A stretch of 64,000 nt of DNA from Acidaminococcus timonensis (GCF_900106585.1 NZ_FNWH01000005.1:1-64000), one strand, 5' to 3'; counted from the stretch's first letter, positions 27,843 to 35,760 are shown. Program-made: numbers and translations. The notes: a model not told the origin generated them from the sequence alone.

Positions 27843-27871
27843 TTGCTTTTCTTCCCCTTTCGACGTATACT
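27843..27871 (+). promoter_or_regulatory. Promoter of the Crp/Fnr regulator gene
   Basis: TTGCTT, 17-bp spacer, TATACT. Downstream, TGTTGT-CAAA-ACAACA (27886-27901) is an inverted repeat between promoter and ribosome site, a candidate autoregulatory operator. Confidence 0.6.
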
Positions 27872-27914
27872 GGAAAAAAGTTAAATGTTGTCAAAACAAC
27901 AAGGAGAATGCGTT

Positions 27915-28595
27915 ATGGAATCTGCTATGGATACTGCATTTCTGGCCCAAACGGCCCTGTTCAAGAATGTACCTCCCCAGGAAATCGAACTGCGGATGCA
28001 CTGCCTGGGCGGCGTGATCCGTTCCTTTCCCAAAGGATCCTATATCCACTATGCCGGGGATATCGTCCACACGGTGAGCATGGTCCTGAGCGGCCGGGTC
28101 ATCATCGAAAACGACGACCTGTGGGGCAATCGAAACCTGCTGGGAACCATGGGCCCCGGGGAACTGTTCGCCGAAGCCTATGCCTGTGCGGAAAACGAAC
28201 CCCTGCTGATCAACGTCCAGGCTGTCACCGACACCACGGTGCTCATGATGGACCTGCGGAAGGTGTTCCACACTTGTTCCCGCAGCTGCCCCCAGCACCA
28301 GCAGATCAGTGACAACCTGCTGCACATCCTGGCCCGGAAGAACCTGGCCCTGGCCCGGCGGATCCTGCATACCTCCTCCAAGTCCATCCGGGGACGTGTC
28401 CTGTCCTACCTGTCCTTCCTGGCAGCCCAGCAGAAAAAGAAGATCATCACCGTTCCCTACAACCGGCAGCAGATGGCCGACTACCTGAGCGTGGACCGGA
28501 GCGCCCTGAGCAACGAACTGAGCAAGATGCAGAAAGAAGGCATCCTGGAATACCACAAGGAAAGCTTCAAGCTGCTGAAAAATCCGGAGGAGTAA
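27915..28595 (+). CDS. Crp/Fnr-family transcriptional regulator
   Basis: 226 aa. N-terminal cyclic-nucleotide-binding-like beta roll (GSYIHYAGDIVHTVSMVLSG), dimerisation helix, and a C-terminal winged HTH (NRQQMADYLSVDRSALSNEL). No N-terminal Cys cluster of the Fnr type; the few Cys residues are scattered. AAGGAG lies 9 bp before ATG. Target genes unknown. Confidence 0.88.
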   Translation: MESAMDTAFLAQTALFKNVPPQEIELRMHCLGGVIRSFPKGSYIHYAGDIVHTVSMVLSGRVIIENDDLWGNRNLLGTMGPGELFAEAYACAENEPLLINVQAVTDTTVLMMDLRKVFHTCSRSCPQHQQISDNLLHILARKNLALARRILHTSSKSIRGRVLSYLSFLAAQQKKKIITVPYNRQQMADYLSVDRSALSNELSKMQKEGILEYHKESFKLLKNPEE

Positions 28596-28599
28596 GTGG

Positions 28600-28699
28600 G
28601 GTTAGTGGTTAGTGGTTAGTGGTTAGTGGTTAGTGGTTAGTGGTTAGTGGTTAGTGGTTAGTGGTTAGTGGTTAGTGGTTAGTGGTTAGTGGTTAGTGG
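28600..28699. repeat. Tandem heptamer array GGTTAGT, about 14 copies
   Basis: Perfect or near-perfect GGTTAGT units run head to tail from a few bases after the Crp/Fnr stop codon to just before the IS3-family element. Degenerate versions of the same 7-nt period occur elsewhere in the window, but no other array is this long or uniform. Confidence 0.95.
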
Positions 28700-28877
28700 C
28701 TGGTAAACCGTACCCCTTGTCAAGGACAGTTTATAAAAGTAGGACCCCTTGTTTTAGACAGTTCAACAATCTTGGTACCTTTAAAATGGACGTCTGGTAA
28801 TTGTCTATCAGAAGGCCCCTAACCATCCAAATCTCATGTACTGGCTCCTTACTCATAAAATGGCTGCTTTTGCCATT

Positions 28878-29876
28878 TTATGAGGTGAGCTGGTTCCCCA
28901 GCTCACAGGCTCTCCGCTTCAATGTAGGAACCTCGGGCATCTTGGGAATATCGAGCGGATAAACCCCTGTTGTTACAAATTGGTAGAACTCGTTTGGCGA
29001 CAGTTTCGCCAGTTCCCACTGGTAGCGATCGTTGTTGTAATAATCCATGTAATCATCTACGATGGCCTTCACCTCCCCAAAGCTCACTGCTGCTGCAATT
29101 TTCTTTTTCACATGGTCTTTCATACGGCCGAAGAAGCTTTCCTGCGGCGCATTGTCCCAGCAATTCCCCCGCCGTGACATGGATTGTCTGAGATCCTTGT
29201 CATGGAGGATATCAATGAAGCTGTGACTCGTATAATGGCAACCCTGGTCAGAATGCACGATGGTTTCAGCATGCAGTGAGACGCCGTGATCTCGAATCAG
29301 GTTGTTCACCGTTTCTACCACGAAATCCATCTCCAAAGAATTGCTGAGGACATACGCCAGAATCTGCTTGGTATAGGCATCCAATATGGTAGAAAGATAA
29401 GCAAAGATCCCATTGTAAGGAAGGTACGTAATATCTGTCAGCAGTACCATGCGAGGGCCATAGTCCTCAAACTGGCGCTGCAGCAAGTTATCGGCCACCG
29501 TATTGGTCTTCAGGGCTTTCACCAGCTGCCGATAGGGATTCGCCTTCCTGATGGGGCAAAGCAGGTGGAACTTTTTCATCAGACGACGGATTTTCTTCAC
29601 ATTCATAATGACGGGCGGATCCATGTGGAGCAGCTCCATATAGATGCTGCGGGCGCCCTTCTTGTACCCTCGTCTTTTGTAAGCGGCAAGGATCAGTTCA
29701 AAGTCCTTGCGGTCCTGTTCTTCCTGGGCCTGCCGAAATGCTTCCGCCTTCACCCAGGCATAATAACCGCTTCGGGACACGCCTGCCATCTTGCATAAAC
29801 TGCTGATGGAAAGTCTGTTCTCGCTGGTACTTACCGTCTTTTCTATGATTTCGAACACACAAGAGGAATCGTTCAT
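28878..29876 (-). CDS. IS3-family transposase OrfB (DDE integrase)
   Basis: 332 aa. N-terminal HTH_21-type region (RLSISSLCKMAGVSRSGYYAW), then the rve core: LLTDITYLPYNG (first D), VHSDQGCHYTS (second D), and SMSRRGNCWDNAPQESFFGRMK (E). Appears intact. Its frame is open upstream of ATG and is -1 relative to OrfA at an A-AAA-AGG run near 29894, so an OrfAB fusion by frameshifting is likely, as in other IS3 members. Confidence 0.92.
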   Translation of the reverse strand: MNDSSCVFEIIEKTVSTSENRLSISSLCKMAGVSRSGYYAWVKAEAFRQAQEEQDRKDFELILAAYKRRGYKKGARSIYMELLHMDPPVIMNVKKIRRLMKKFHLLCPIRKANPYRQLVKALKTNTVADNLLQRQFEDYGPRMVLLTDITYLPYNGIFAYLSTILDAYTKQILAYVLSNSLEMDFVVETVNNLIRDHGVSLHAETIVHSDQGCHYTSHSFIDILHDKDLRQSMSRRGNCWDNAPQESFFGRMKDHVKKKIAAAVSFGEVKAIVDDYMDYYNNDRYQWELAKLSPNEFYQFVTTGVYPLDIPKMPEVPTLKRRACELGNQLTS

Positions 29877-29887
29877 GAGCAGAGAAT

Positions 29888-30292
29888 CTACCTTTTTGTG
29901 TTCTTGATCGCGGAAATTTTTTTTAAATATTCCACTTCCTGCCGCAAGTATTCAACTTCATGTCTGAGGGCCTTAATGTCATCTTCATGCTTGACCTTGG
30001 CGGCGGTGTCAGACCTGTCGGCGGGTCTCCTGCCTTCATAGAAACAGCCATATTTGGCATATTCCTCTTTGATATGCTGGAGAGCACCGCCAATGCGTCT
30101 TTCGCCCAGCACAGCAGGGTCAAAGCCGTATTTTTTGAAGATGTCTTTGGGATAGACTCCTTCCATATATTCGGTGTAAAAGATTTCTTTAAAGGACTTC
30201 CTCAGGACCAGGGTAGAGCGGCTTACGCTATACACATAAGGGTTCTGGCGCAACGCTGCAATCTGCTCCTCAGTAAAAAGTTTTCTGCTCAT
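29888..30292 (-). CDS. IS3-family transposase OrfA
   Basis: 134 aa with an HTH-type N-terminal half (YPKDIFKKYGFDPAVLGERR) and a C-terminal leucine-zipper-like coiled coil (IKALRHEVEYLRQEVEYLKK). ATG preceded by AAGGAG at 7 bp. It ends just before OrfB. Confidence 0.88.
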   Translation of the reverse strand: MSRKLFTEEQIAALRQNPYVYSVSRSTLVLRKSFKEIFYTEYMEGVYPKDIFKKYGFDPAVLGERRIGGALQHIKEEYAKYGCFYEGRRPADRSDTAAKVKHEDDIKALRHEVEYLRQEVEYLKKISAIKNTKR

Positions 30293-30498
30293 GTGGATTC
30301 TCCTTGGCTTTATTGGATTTGAGGATACCACATACATATGATTGTGTTCAATAGGTTGGGTCCAAAATGAGCACGTCAATTTTAAAGGATTCAAATTGTA
30401 GCCTGTCCAATTTTGTGGGCAGGTGCTACTCTTAAAAAGTGTCCACACTTATGGGTACAGTATATGGTGGCTAGTGGCTGAGGAAGGAGAATCATCTT

Positions 30499-31107
30499 AT
30501 GGATAAAGCAAAGGCAATGCCGGGCATTCTTCCGGACCTGCCCATTGAGGTACACCCGTTTCCGCCGTTCCTGCCGGAGAATGCCCGAGTGCTGGTTTTA
30601 GGGACTTTTCCCCCGGCGGAAGGAAAGCGGGCCATGGATTTCTACTATCCCAACTTTCAGAATGATATGTGGCGGATCCTGGGAATCATCTATTTCCAGG
30701 ATCCGGACCATTTCCGCAGGGGCACGGAAAAAGCCTTCGACCCGGATAAGATCAGGGCATTTCTCTCAAAGGCCGGCATCGCCCTGGGTCCCACGGTGCT
30801 GCGTGCCCAGCGGGAAAAGGGAAACGCCTCGGACAAATTCCTCCACATCGTGGAAGAGGCGGACCTGGGTACCATGCTGTCCCGGCTGCCCCACTGCCGG
30901 CGGCTGGTGACCACCGGGGAAAAGGCTACGGAAGTCGTGCTGCACCAGTGCACAGAACCGCCGAAGCTGCCCCGGACCAACACCACAGTGCCCATCCGGC
31001 TGGGAGGGAAGCGGTACGAGCTGACCCGTCTCCCCTCTTCCTCCAGGGCCTATCCCATGAAGCTGGAAAAGAAGGCGGAATGCTACAAAAAAGGACTGAC
31101 GCTGTAA
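30499..31107 (+). CDS. Uracil-DNA-glycosylase superfamily protein
   Basis: 202 aa. VLVLGTFPPAEGKRAMDFYY then PNFQNDMWRILG resembles the substrate/water-activating motif I region of UDG-fold enzymes, and TRLPSSSRAYPMKLEKK resembles motif II (LPSTSP type). Probably a DNA-base (uracil or hypoxanthine) glycosylase, but the exact family is uncertain. AAGGAG 9 bp upstream of ATG. The IS3 element ends just upstream and may have altered its promoter. Confidence 0.72.
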   Translation: MDKAKAMPGILPDLPIEVHPFPPFLPENARVLVLGTFPPAEGKRAMDFYYPNFQNDMWRILGIIYFQDPDHFRRGTEKAFDPDKIRAFLSKAGIALGPTVLRAQREKGNASDKFLHIVEEADLGTMLSRLPHCRRLVTTGEKATEVVLHQCTEPPKLPRTNTTVPIRLGGKRYELTRLPSSSRAYPMKLEKKAECYKKGLTL

Positions 31108-31110
31108 GCA

Positions 31111-32196
31111 TCAGTCCTTTTTCGGTAGGATCGTCACCACCACGATCTCCGGCCGTGGCCCGCTGCGGATGGGTACACCCCACAGGCCGTAGCCGCTGGA
31201 GGTTGTGGCCAGCATGGTGCCGAACCATCTGGAACCGTAGTCCAGAGGGTACATCTTCCTGGTAATCAGCCGGTTGGGCAGCAGCTGCCCCGCATGGGTA
31301 TGGCCGGCAAAATACAGGTCGTATCCCTCCTCCGCCGCTTTTTCCAGACGCCGGGGTTCGTGTTCCATCAGGATATTGCATTTGCCTGTTTCCGGCTGGA
31401 ACCGGGCCCGTCTGTCCCCAAACAGGTAATCATCCAGTCCGGTGAGCGACAGCCAGGCGTTCACCGGCTTCGTCTCATCCACCAGGAACCGGATGCCCTC
31501 CTTTTCCAGCAGGCTCCGTTCGATGGTGGCCGTATCCATACGCTTGTCGTGGTTGCCATAGACGGCATAGATCCCATCCCGGGCCCGCAGCTCCTTCAGG
31601 GTATCCAGGCTGCCCTCCTGCTGCACGAAGGGCAGGTCTCCGTCCACAATATCACCGCCCAGCAGGATCAGATCCGGCTGCTGGCCATTGATCCGGGCTG
31701 CCAGCTCCTTTCCGTACTCCGTACCGAACAGACCGCCGAAGTGGAGGTCGGAGGCAAATACCACTTTATAAGGTCCGGGGACGGGTTTGTCCGTGGTATA
31801 GGTCACCTGCCGAACCACTGGATGGGTGGCCCACCAGCAGCCCCCTGCTGCCAGCAGGAGCACCACGCCGGCAACGATCCGGGTGACCCGGAGGCTGAAA
31901 GCAGGTGCATGGCCCAGCCAGCCAATGAGCAGTCCCGGGAGCACCAGCACGGCCCCCAGCACGGCATAATACAACAATCCCATCCACAGACCGCCCACCC
32001 AGGCCAGCAACCGGGTCACCGGACGGGGAAAGGCATGGAGATATACATTGCTCACCGTGAAACACAGGGGCAGAAACAAAAAAAGGCCCAGGGTCCACCA
32101 GGGCCGCAAAAAAGAAAGACCGGTACGATACAGCGCCCACATCGCTGCTGATCCTCCCAGTCCCACCAGTAACAGGGTCATGAAAAATGGATTCAT
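31111..32196 (-). CDS. Membrane-anchored metallophosphoesterase
   Basis: 361 aa. Four N-terminal membrane helices precede a calcineurin-like phosphatase domain with all metal motifs: FASDLHFGGLFG, LLGGDIVDGDL, VYGNHDKRMD, LMEHEPR and FAGHTHAGQL. Similar in layout to YkuE/YaeI-type proteins. Substrate unknown. Convergent with the UDG-like gene with only 3 bp between them. Confidence 0.86.
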   Translation of the reverse strand: MNPFFMTLLLVGLGGSAAMWALYRTGLSFLRPWWTLGLFLFLPLCFTVSNVYLHAFPRPVTRLLAWVGGLWMGLLYYAVLGAVLVLPGLLIGWLGHAPAFSLRVTRIVAGVVLLLAAGGCWWATHPVVRQVTYTTDKPVPGPYKVVFASDLHFGGLFGTEYGKELAARINGQQPDLILLGGDIVDGDLPFVQQEGSLDTLKELRARDGIYAVYGNHDKRMDTATIERSLLEKEGIRFLVDETKPVNAWLSLTGLDDYLFGDRRARFQPETGKCNILMEHEPRRLEKAAEEGYDLYFAGHTHAGQLLPNRLITRKMYPLDYGSRWFGTMLATTSSGYGLWGVPIRSGPRPEIVVVTILPKKD

Positions 32197-32214
32197 ATCG
32201 GAACAATTCTCCTT

Positions 32215-32607
32215 TTACATGAGAGATTTCCCCAGCCAGAAAGACACCCCGGCCGCCACCATCCCCAGGGTATTCTGGAGCAGGATGTACAGGAAACCGG
32301 TAATGTGTTCTCCGTGGAGAAAAAAATGCAGACCTTCCTTGATGAAGGAAGAAAAGGCAGTGAAACCGCCAATGAACCCCCAATAGAGAAGCATGGCCCA
32401 CCGGGGATGGGGCAGCTTCGTATACAGGAACGCTGCACAAAGGCCCACCAGGATACAGCCAAAGGTGTTCACAAACACCATTTCCCAGGGAAAGCCATGT
32501 CCCCATACCCCCTTCAGGGATTTGGCCACCAGAAACCGGGCTACAGAACCCAGGGCGCCCCCCAGCGCCACATAACAAAGCAGCAGCAAATCATGCTTCC
32601 AATCCAT
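32215..32607 (-). CDS. crcB: Fluoride channel CrcB/Fluc
   Basis: 130 aa, four membrane helices. GGALGSVARFLVAKSLKG, the NTFGCILVGL motif and GFIGGFTAFSSF (pore Phe and Ser residues) are diagnostic. A single gene, so a homodimeric channel. It is preceded by a strong promoter and a leader with a terminator-like hairpin, but no fluoride-riboswitch consensus is seen. Confidence 0.93.
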   Translation of the reverse strand: MDWKHDLLLLCYVALGGALGSVARFLVAKSLKGVWGHGFPWEMVFVNTFGCILVGLCAAFLYTKLPHPRWAMLLYWGFIGGFTAFSSFIKEGLHFFLHGEHITGFLYILLQNTLGMVAAGVSFWLGKSLM

Positions 32608-32686
32608 TTGTTGTCCCCCTCATAAAATCAATCAATCGAACTCCCTGCGCCTCCCAGCCGGACCCTTTTCCCAGTATTGAAAAAAT

Positions 32687-32711
32687 GGGCGCTGAACTCA
32701 CCACAGCGTCC
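32687..32711 (-). promoter_or_regulatory. Terminator-like hairpin in the crcB leader
   Basis: On the minus strand GGACGCTG, 9-nt loop, CAGCGCCC, then ATTTTTTC, about 30 nt into the predicted transcript and 80 nt before the crcB start. May attenuate crcB or be a stray copy of the GGCGCTGTG terminator module. Confidence 0.4.
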
Positions 32712-32741
32712 TTTTGTTTTTCTATCGTCTTTTCTTTCTAT

Positions 32742-32770
32742 ATCATATAAAAAACATGTAATTTTGTCAA
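32742..32770 (-). promoter_or_regulatory. Promoter of crcB
   Basis: Minus strand TTGACA, 17-bp spacer, TATGAT. Transcription would start near 32735, giving a leader of about 130 nt. Confidence 0.75.
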
Positions 32771-32865
32771 TTCTGAGGCTTTTTTTACCCTTTCCGGCAT
32801 TTTCCCCGCAATTCATCCTTTCCTGTCGGATTTTTCCCTGAAAACCGTGGTATAATGGAGACATT

Positions 32866-34245
32866 ATGAAAGAAAAGAACATACCCTTCAAACCCAAAGA
32901 AAATATCGAACTGACCATCACCGGACTGGGAAGCTCCGGAGAAGGAGTGGGCAAACTCAGCGGTTTTACGTTCTTTGTGCCGGGTGCGCTGCCCGGTGAA
33001 CGGGTCCAGGCCCAGGTCACGGTCCTGAAGAAAAATTACGGCCAGGCCCGGCTGTCCAAGCTGCTGGTCCCTTCCCCTGACCGGGTAACCCCTCCCTGCC
33101 CTGTATATGCCCAGTGCGGAGGCTGTCAGCTGCAGCACCTGTCCTATCCGGCCCAGCTGGCTCTGAAACGCCAGACTGTAGTGGACGCCATGGAACGGAT
33201 CGGCCATTTCAAGAACCTGGCGGTACTGGAAACCCTGGGAGCTCCGGATCCCTGGCATTACCGGAACAAGATGCAGGTCCCGGCGGCCCAGGGCAGGAAC
33301 CATACCCTGCACATTGGCTGCTACGCCCAGGGCACCCACCGGATCATCGACGTGGACGACTGCCTCATCCAGCAGCAGGCCAACAACCAGATTGTCCATG
33401 TGGTGCGGCGCTGGATGGAACAATACAGGATCCCGGCACTGGAAGAAGATGCCCGCCGGGGCATTGTGCGGCACATCATGGGCCGGGTGGGGGTACGGAC
33501 CGGCGAGGTCATGGCTGTACTGGTGACCAACGAGCCCCAGGTGCCCCACCTGAAAGACCTGGTGTCCATGCTGAAAAAAGATGTACCCGGGTTTGTGACC
33601 CTGGTCCAGAACCTGAACACCCGGCATACCAATGTCATTCTGGGCCCCAAGAACAAGATCATCTACGGACCCGGGATCATCCACGACCGGCTGGGAGACT
33701 TCACCTTCTCCATCTCTCCCCTGTCCTTTTTCCAGGTGAACACCCTGCAGGCGGAAAAATTGTATGAGACGGCTCTGCAGTATGCAGCCCTTACCGGTCA
33801 GGAAAATGTCATTGACGCCTACTGTGGTACCGGTACCATCACCCTGTTCCTGTCCCGGAAGGCCCGGCGGGCTCTGGGCATCGAGATTGTGGCCCCGGCC
33901 ATCCGGGACGCCCGTCAGAACGCCCGGGACAACCACATCCAGAACGTGGATTTCCTCTGTGGCGACGCGGCCAGGGAAATGCCGGAGCTGGTGAAAAACG
34001 GCAGCCGTCCTGACGTGGTGGTTCTGGATCCTCCCCGGGCAGGCTGCGAGCAACGGGTGCTGGATGCCATTGCGAAAGTCCGGCCCCATCGGGTGGTGTA
34101 CGTTTCCTGTAACCCGGCCTCCCTGGCAAGGGATGCGGCCATCCTGCGGGATAGAGGCTTCGTCGTGCGCAAGGTCCAGCCTGTGGACATGTTCCCCCAC
34201 ACCAGCCATGTGGAGAGTGTAGCCTTGTTGACGTACACCCGGTAA
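32866..34245 (+). CDS. rlmD: 23S rRNA (uracil-5)-methyltransferase, RumA/RlmD family
   Basis: 459 aa. N-terminal TRAM domain (LTITGLGSSGEGVGKLSGFT), iron-sulfur Cys cluster CPVYAQCGGCQLQHL, SAM site DAYCGTGTITLF, and catalytic segment LDPPRAGCEQRVLDAI with VVYVSCNPASLARD. Which uridine is methylated (1939 or 747) cannot be told. TATAAT at 32850-32855 is only about 10 bp before ATG, so the mRNA may have almost no 5' leader. Confidence 0.9.
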   Translation: MKEKNIPFKPKENIELTITGLGSSGEGVGKLSGFTFFVPGALPGERVQAQVTVLKKNYGQARLSKLLVPSPDRVTPPCPVYAQCGGCQLQHLSYPAQLALKRQTVVDAMERIGHFKNLAVLETLGAPDPWHYRNKMQVPAAQGRNHTLHIGCYAQGTHRIIDVDDCLIQQQANNQIVHVVRRWMEQYRIPALEEDARRGIVRHIMGRVGVRTGEVMAVLVTNEPQVPHLKDLVSMLKKDVPGFVTLVQNLNTRHTNVILGPKNKIIYGPGIIHDRLGDFTFSISPLSFFQVNTLQAEKLYETALQYAALTGQENVIDAYCGTGTITLFLSRKARRALGIEIVAPAIRDARQNARDNHIQNVDFLCGDAAREMPELVKNGSRPDVVVLDPPRAGCEQRVLDAIAKVRPHRVVYVSCNPASLARDAAILRDRGFVVRKVQPVDMFPHTSHVESVALLTYTR

Positions 34246-34284
34246 GTTCCCTCCGGATGAAAGCTCGATTTTACAAAAACAGGA

Positions 34285-34334
34285 AAAGGAGCTGAAAAGA
34301 AATGAGGATTCATTTCTTCTCAGCCCCTTATTTT
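34285..34334 (+). terminator. Terminator of the rlmD-like gene
   Basis: GCTGAAAAGAAATGA pairs with TCATTTCTTCTCAGC, followed by CCCTTATTTTTTG. The following 150 bp to the mosaic repeat hold no recognisable gene. Confidence 0.8.
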
Positions 34335-34489
34335 TTGTTTCTTTCCACAGCAAGTATGACAGGAGAAGTATCCGAGGAGAAAAGAAAGCTTGATTGTCGC
34401 CGCCGGGCAGGGCACCCCTTGCCGACCTGCCCTGCGTGCAAAAAATTCTTTCCCAAACACTACTCCCTACCCACCAGCCACTGAAAAAA

Positions 34490-34622
34490 GGGGGGTGTGA
34501 AAAAATGCTTTTTCACACCCCGTCACTAGTCACTAGTCTCTAGTCACTAGCCGATGGAAGCCAGCTGACGCTAGCGAAATAAAGGCGCTGTGGATGATTT
34601 TTTCACAGCGCCTTATTTTTTT
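34490..34622. repeat. Complete mosaic intergenic repeat
   Basis: Order of modules: hairpin GGGGTGTGAAAAA/TTTTTCACACCCC; heptamers CGTCACTAGTCACTAGTC and more; CCGATGGAAGCCAGCTGACG with CTAGCGAAAT; and hairpin AAGGCGCTGTG/CACAGCGCCTT with T-rich flank. The same order occurs at 39231-39345 and, inverted, at 51731-51850. The last hairpin can terminate the adjacent HD-domain gene. Confidence 0.85.
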
Positions 34623-34626
34623 CTCT

Positions 34627-35241
34627 TCACACCCGCTTCTTCTCTTCCAGCCAATGTCTGTCCAGGCTGGGATCGGCCTGGATCACCCGGGCCCAGATGT
34701 CCCTGGCGTATCCATACAGCCCCTTGCCCTCCGGAGTCCGCAGATACCGGGGATCGAAGCCACCGGGGCCCAGCCGGAACCGGTCCAGGGCATCTGCATC
34801 CTTGAAGATGTGATACAGCAGGACCCCATGGGGACCGAACCCCTCTCCGATGATCTTGTTTCCCAGGGTATCAGGATGGTCGTGATACTGCATGATCCGG
34901 GCTGCCAGCCGGTAATAAGGAAGCCCCAGGCCTCTGCAGTAAGCATGGTAATACGCTGCTCCCCGGGCCCCGTGGCCTACATCCAGACAATCGTCGTGCC
35001 GCCGAGTATCATGGAAGGAGGACGCCGCCCCCAGGATGTTCCAGTCAGACAGGGACAGTCCCCGCTTTTGGGCAATCAGCAGGGCAAAGAGCAGCACCCG
35101 TCCGGCATGAGCCTTGGTGTGGATGGGGCTGATCTTTAACGCAAATTCCACATGATCCATCATGAAATGGTACCACTTGGTATATTCCTCCCGGATTTCC
35201 TCTGGAATGGGATACGGTACCGATACTTGTTCTTCCGACAT
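34627..35241 (-). CDS. HD-domain phosphohydrolase
   Basis: 204 aa. Metal ligands typical of the HD superfamily: H of KAHAGRVLLFALL, the pair SSFHDTRRHDD, and a later YHDHPDTLG. A metal-dependent phosphohydrolase; possible substrates are nucleotides. Substrate not determined. Standalone gene between a mosaic repeat and the sulfur operon promoter region. Confidence 0.8.
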   Translation of the reverse strand: MSEEQVSVPYPIPEEIREEYTKWYHFMMDHVEFALKISPIHTKAHAGRVLLFALLIAQKRGLSLSDWNILGAASSFHDTRRHDDCLDVGHGARGAAYYHAYCRGLGLPYYRLAARIMQYHDHPDTLGNKIIGEGFGPHGVLLYHIFKDADALDRFRLGPGGFDPRYLRTPEGKGLYGYARDIWARVIQADPSLDRHWLEEKKRV

Positions 35242-35389
35242 CAGGATGCCTTCTTTCTTCTTCTACTATCCCTACCATACCATGCTGGAAAATTCCCGTC
35301 AACTGCTCCCCGTCACAAACCCTGCAGCCCTTTCCACCGTCACTGGACAGGGCTGTCCTCTGCCCGTGAAATATTTTGGGAGAATGCCC

Positions 35390-35418
35390 TTGACAAAATT
35401 CTCTTTGTCGACTACAAT
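35390..35418 (+). promoter_or_regulatory. Strong promoter of the yeiH-type sulfur operon
   Basis: TTGACA, 17-bp spacer, TACAAT, near the sigma-A consensus. Predicted start near 35425 gives a leader of about 370 nt before the first large gene. Confidence 0.85.
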
Positions 35419-35424
35419 TTCACC

Positions 35425-35453
35425 ATACATTGCAATGTATACTGAAATAGTAT
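35425..35453. promoter_or_regulatory. Two palindromes over the transcription start (operator)
   Basis: ATACATTGCAATGTAT (35425-35440) is a perfect 16-bp palindrome at the predicted start site and is overlapped by ATACT-GAAAT-AGTAT (35439-35453). Their position suggests a repressor site. The regulator is not identifiable from the window. Confidence 0.6.
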
Positions 35454-35488
35454 GTTTTTAATTTCTTTCCTAAAAAGGAGAATCCACC

Positions 35489-35569
35489 ATGGAGAACCGA
35501 TTCAATTTTGTATGTATGTGTTGCCACTGTCAGCGAATGTGCAGTGACAACGCAGAAAGCATGGGGTAA
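35489..35569 (+). CDS. Cysteine-rich leader peptide, 26 codons
   Basis: ATG preceded by AAAAAGGAG with 8-bp spacing, an excellent ribosome site. The 26-aa peptide has Cys at 9, 11, 12, 14 and 18 (core VCMCCHCQRMC), five of ten residues, then an ordinary tail and TAA. The same bases can form a hairpin (TTGCCACTG/CAGTGACAA). Clustered Cys codons ahead of sulfur genes and an intrinsic terminator are the hallmark of leader-peptide attenuation by Cys-tRNA supply, as described for cysteine-rich leader peptides in mycobacteria. Alternatively it is a tiny metal-binding protein. Too short for ordinary gene calling. Confidence 0.72.
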   Translation: MENRFNFVCMCCHCQRMCSDNAESMG

Positions 35570-35614
35570 CGCCTGGCTTTTCTACAACTGAACACCTGCA
35601 CAACCGATCATCTT

Positions 35615-35760
35615 CCACAGCCCGGGATCCGTTCCTCACAGCTGTGGCAGCCGTCTTTGGGTACGGCAACGAACAAACGGGACTCTCCCGGCAGATGAGC
35701 GAAGTGTGCGGACTCCGTGGTTTTTCACACGCCATCTGTCAAGCAGGTGGCGTTTTTTTG
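35615..35760 (+). promoter_or_regulatory. Terminator/antiterminator attenuator before yeiH-type gene
   Basis: Terminator: CGCCATCTG (35730-35738), TCAAG loop, CAGGTGGCG (35744-35752), TTTTTTT. A competing helix pairs GGCAGATG (35690-35697) with CATCTGTC (35733-35740) and GTGTG (35704-35708) with CACAC (35726-35730), which would destroy the terminator stem. Upstream hairpins: CCACAGC/GCTGTGG (35615-35647), GCCGT/ACGGC (35650-35667), CGGGA/TCCCG (35678-35690). No known riboswitch consensus is recognised. Confidence 0.75.

Larger units (their letters stand above)
28709..30459 (-). mobile_element. IS3-family insertion sequence (IS150-like)
   Basis: About 1.75 kb with two overlapping-type transposase frames. 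Ends are imperfect inverted repeats: the right end read inward is TGTACCCATAAGTGTGGACA, the left end CGTACCCCTTGTCAAGGACA, with similarity continuing to AGTAGNACC. The left tip has CG where TG is expected. No convincing target duplication. Both flanks carry heptamer-like GGYTAGTGGCTG sequence, so it seems inserted in heptamer DNA. Confidence 0.85.

Noticed and set aside
28600-28699. CRISPR array
   Set aside because: The repeats are contiguous 7-mers with no spacers and no cas genes; it is a simple tandem repeat.
32608-32866. Fluoride riboswitch before crcB
   Set aside because: The conserved GATGG-type core and its pseudoknot partner are not found; only a simple hairpin with a U-run is visible.
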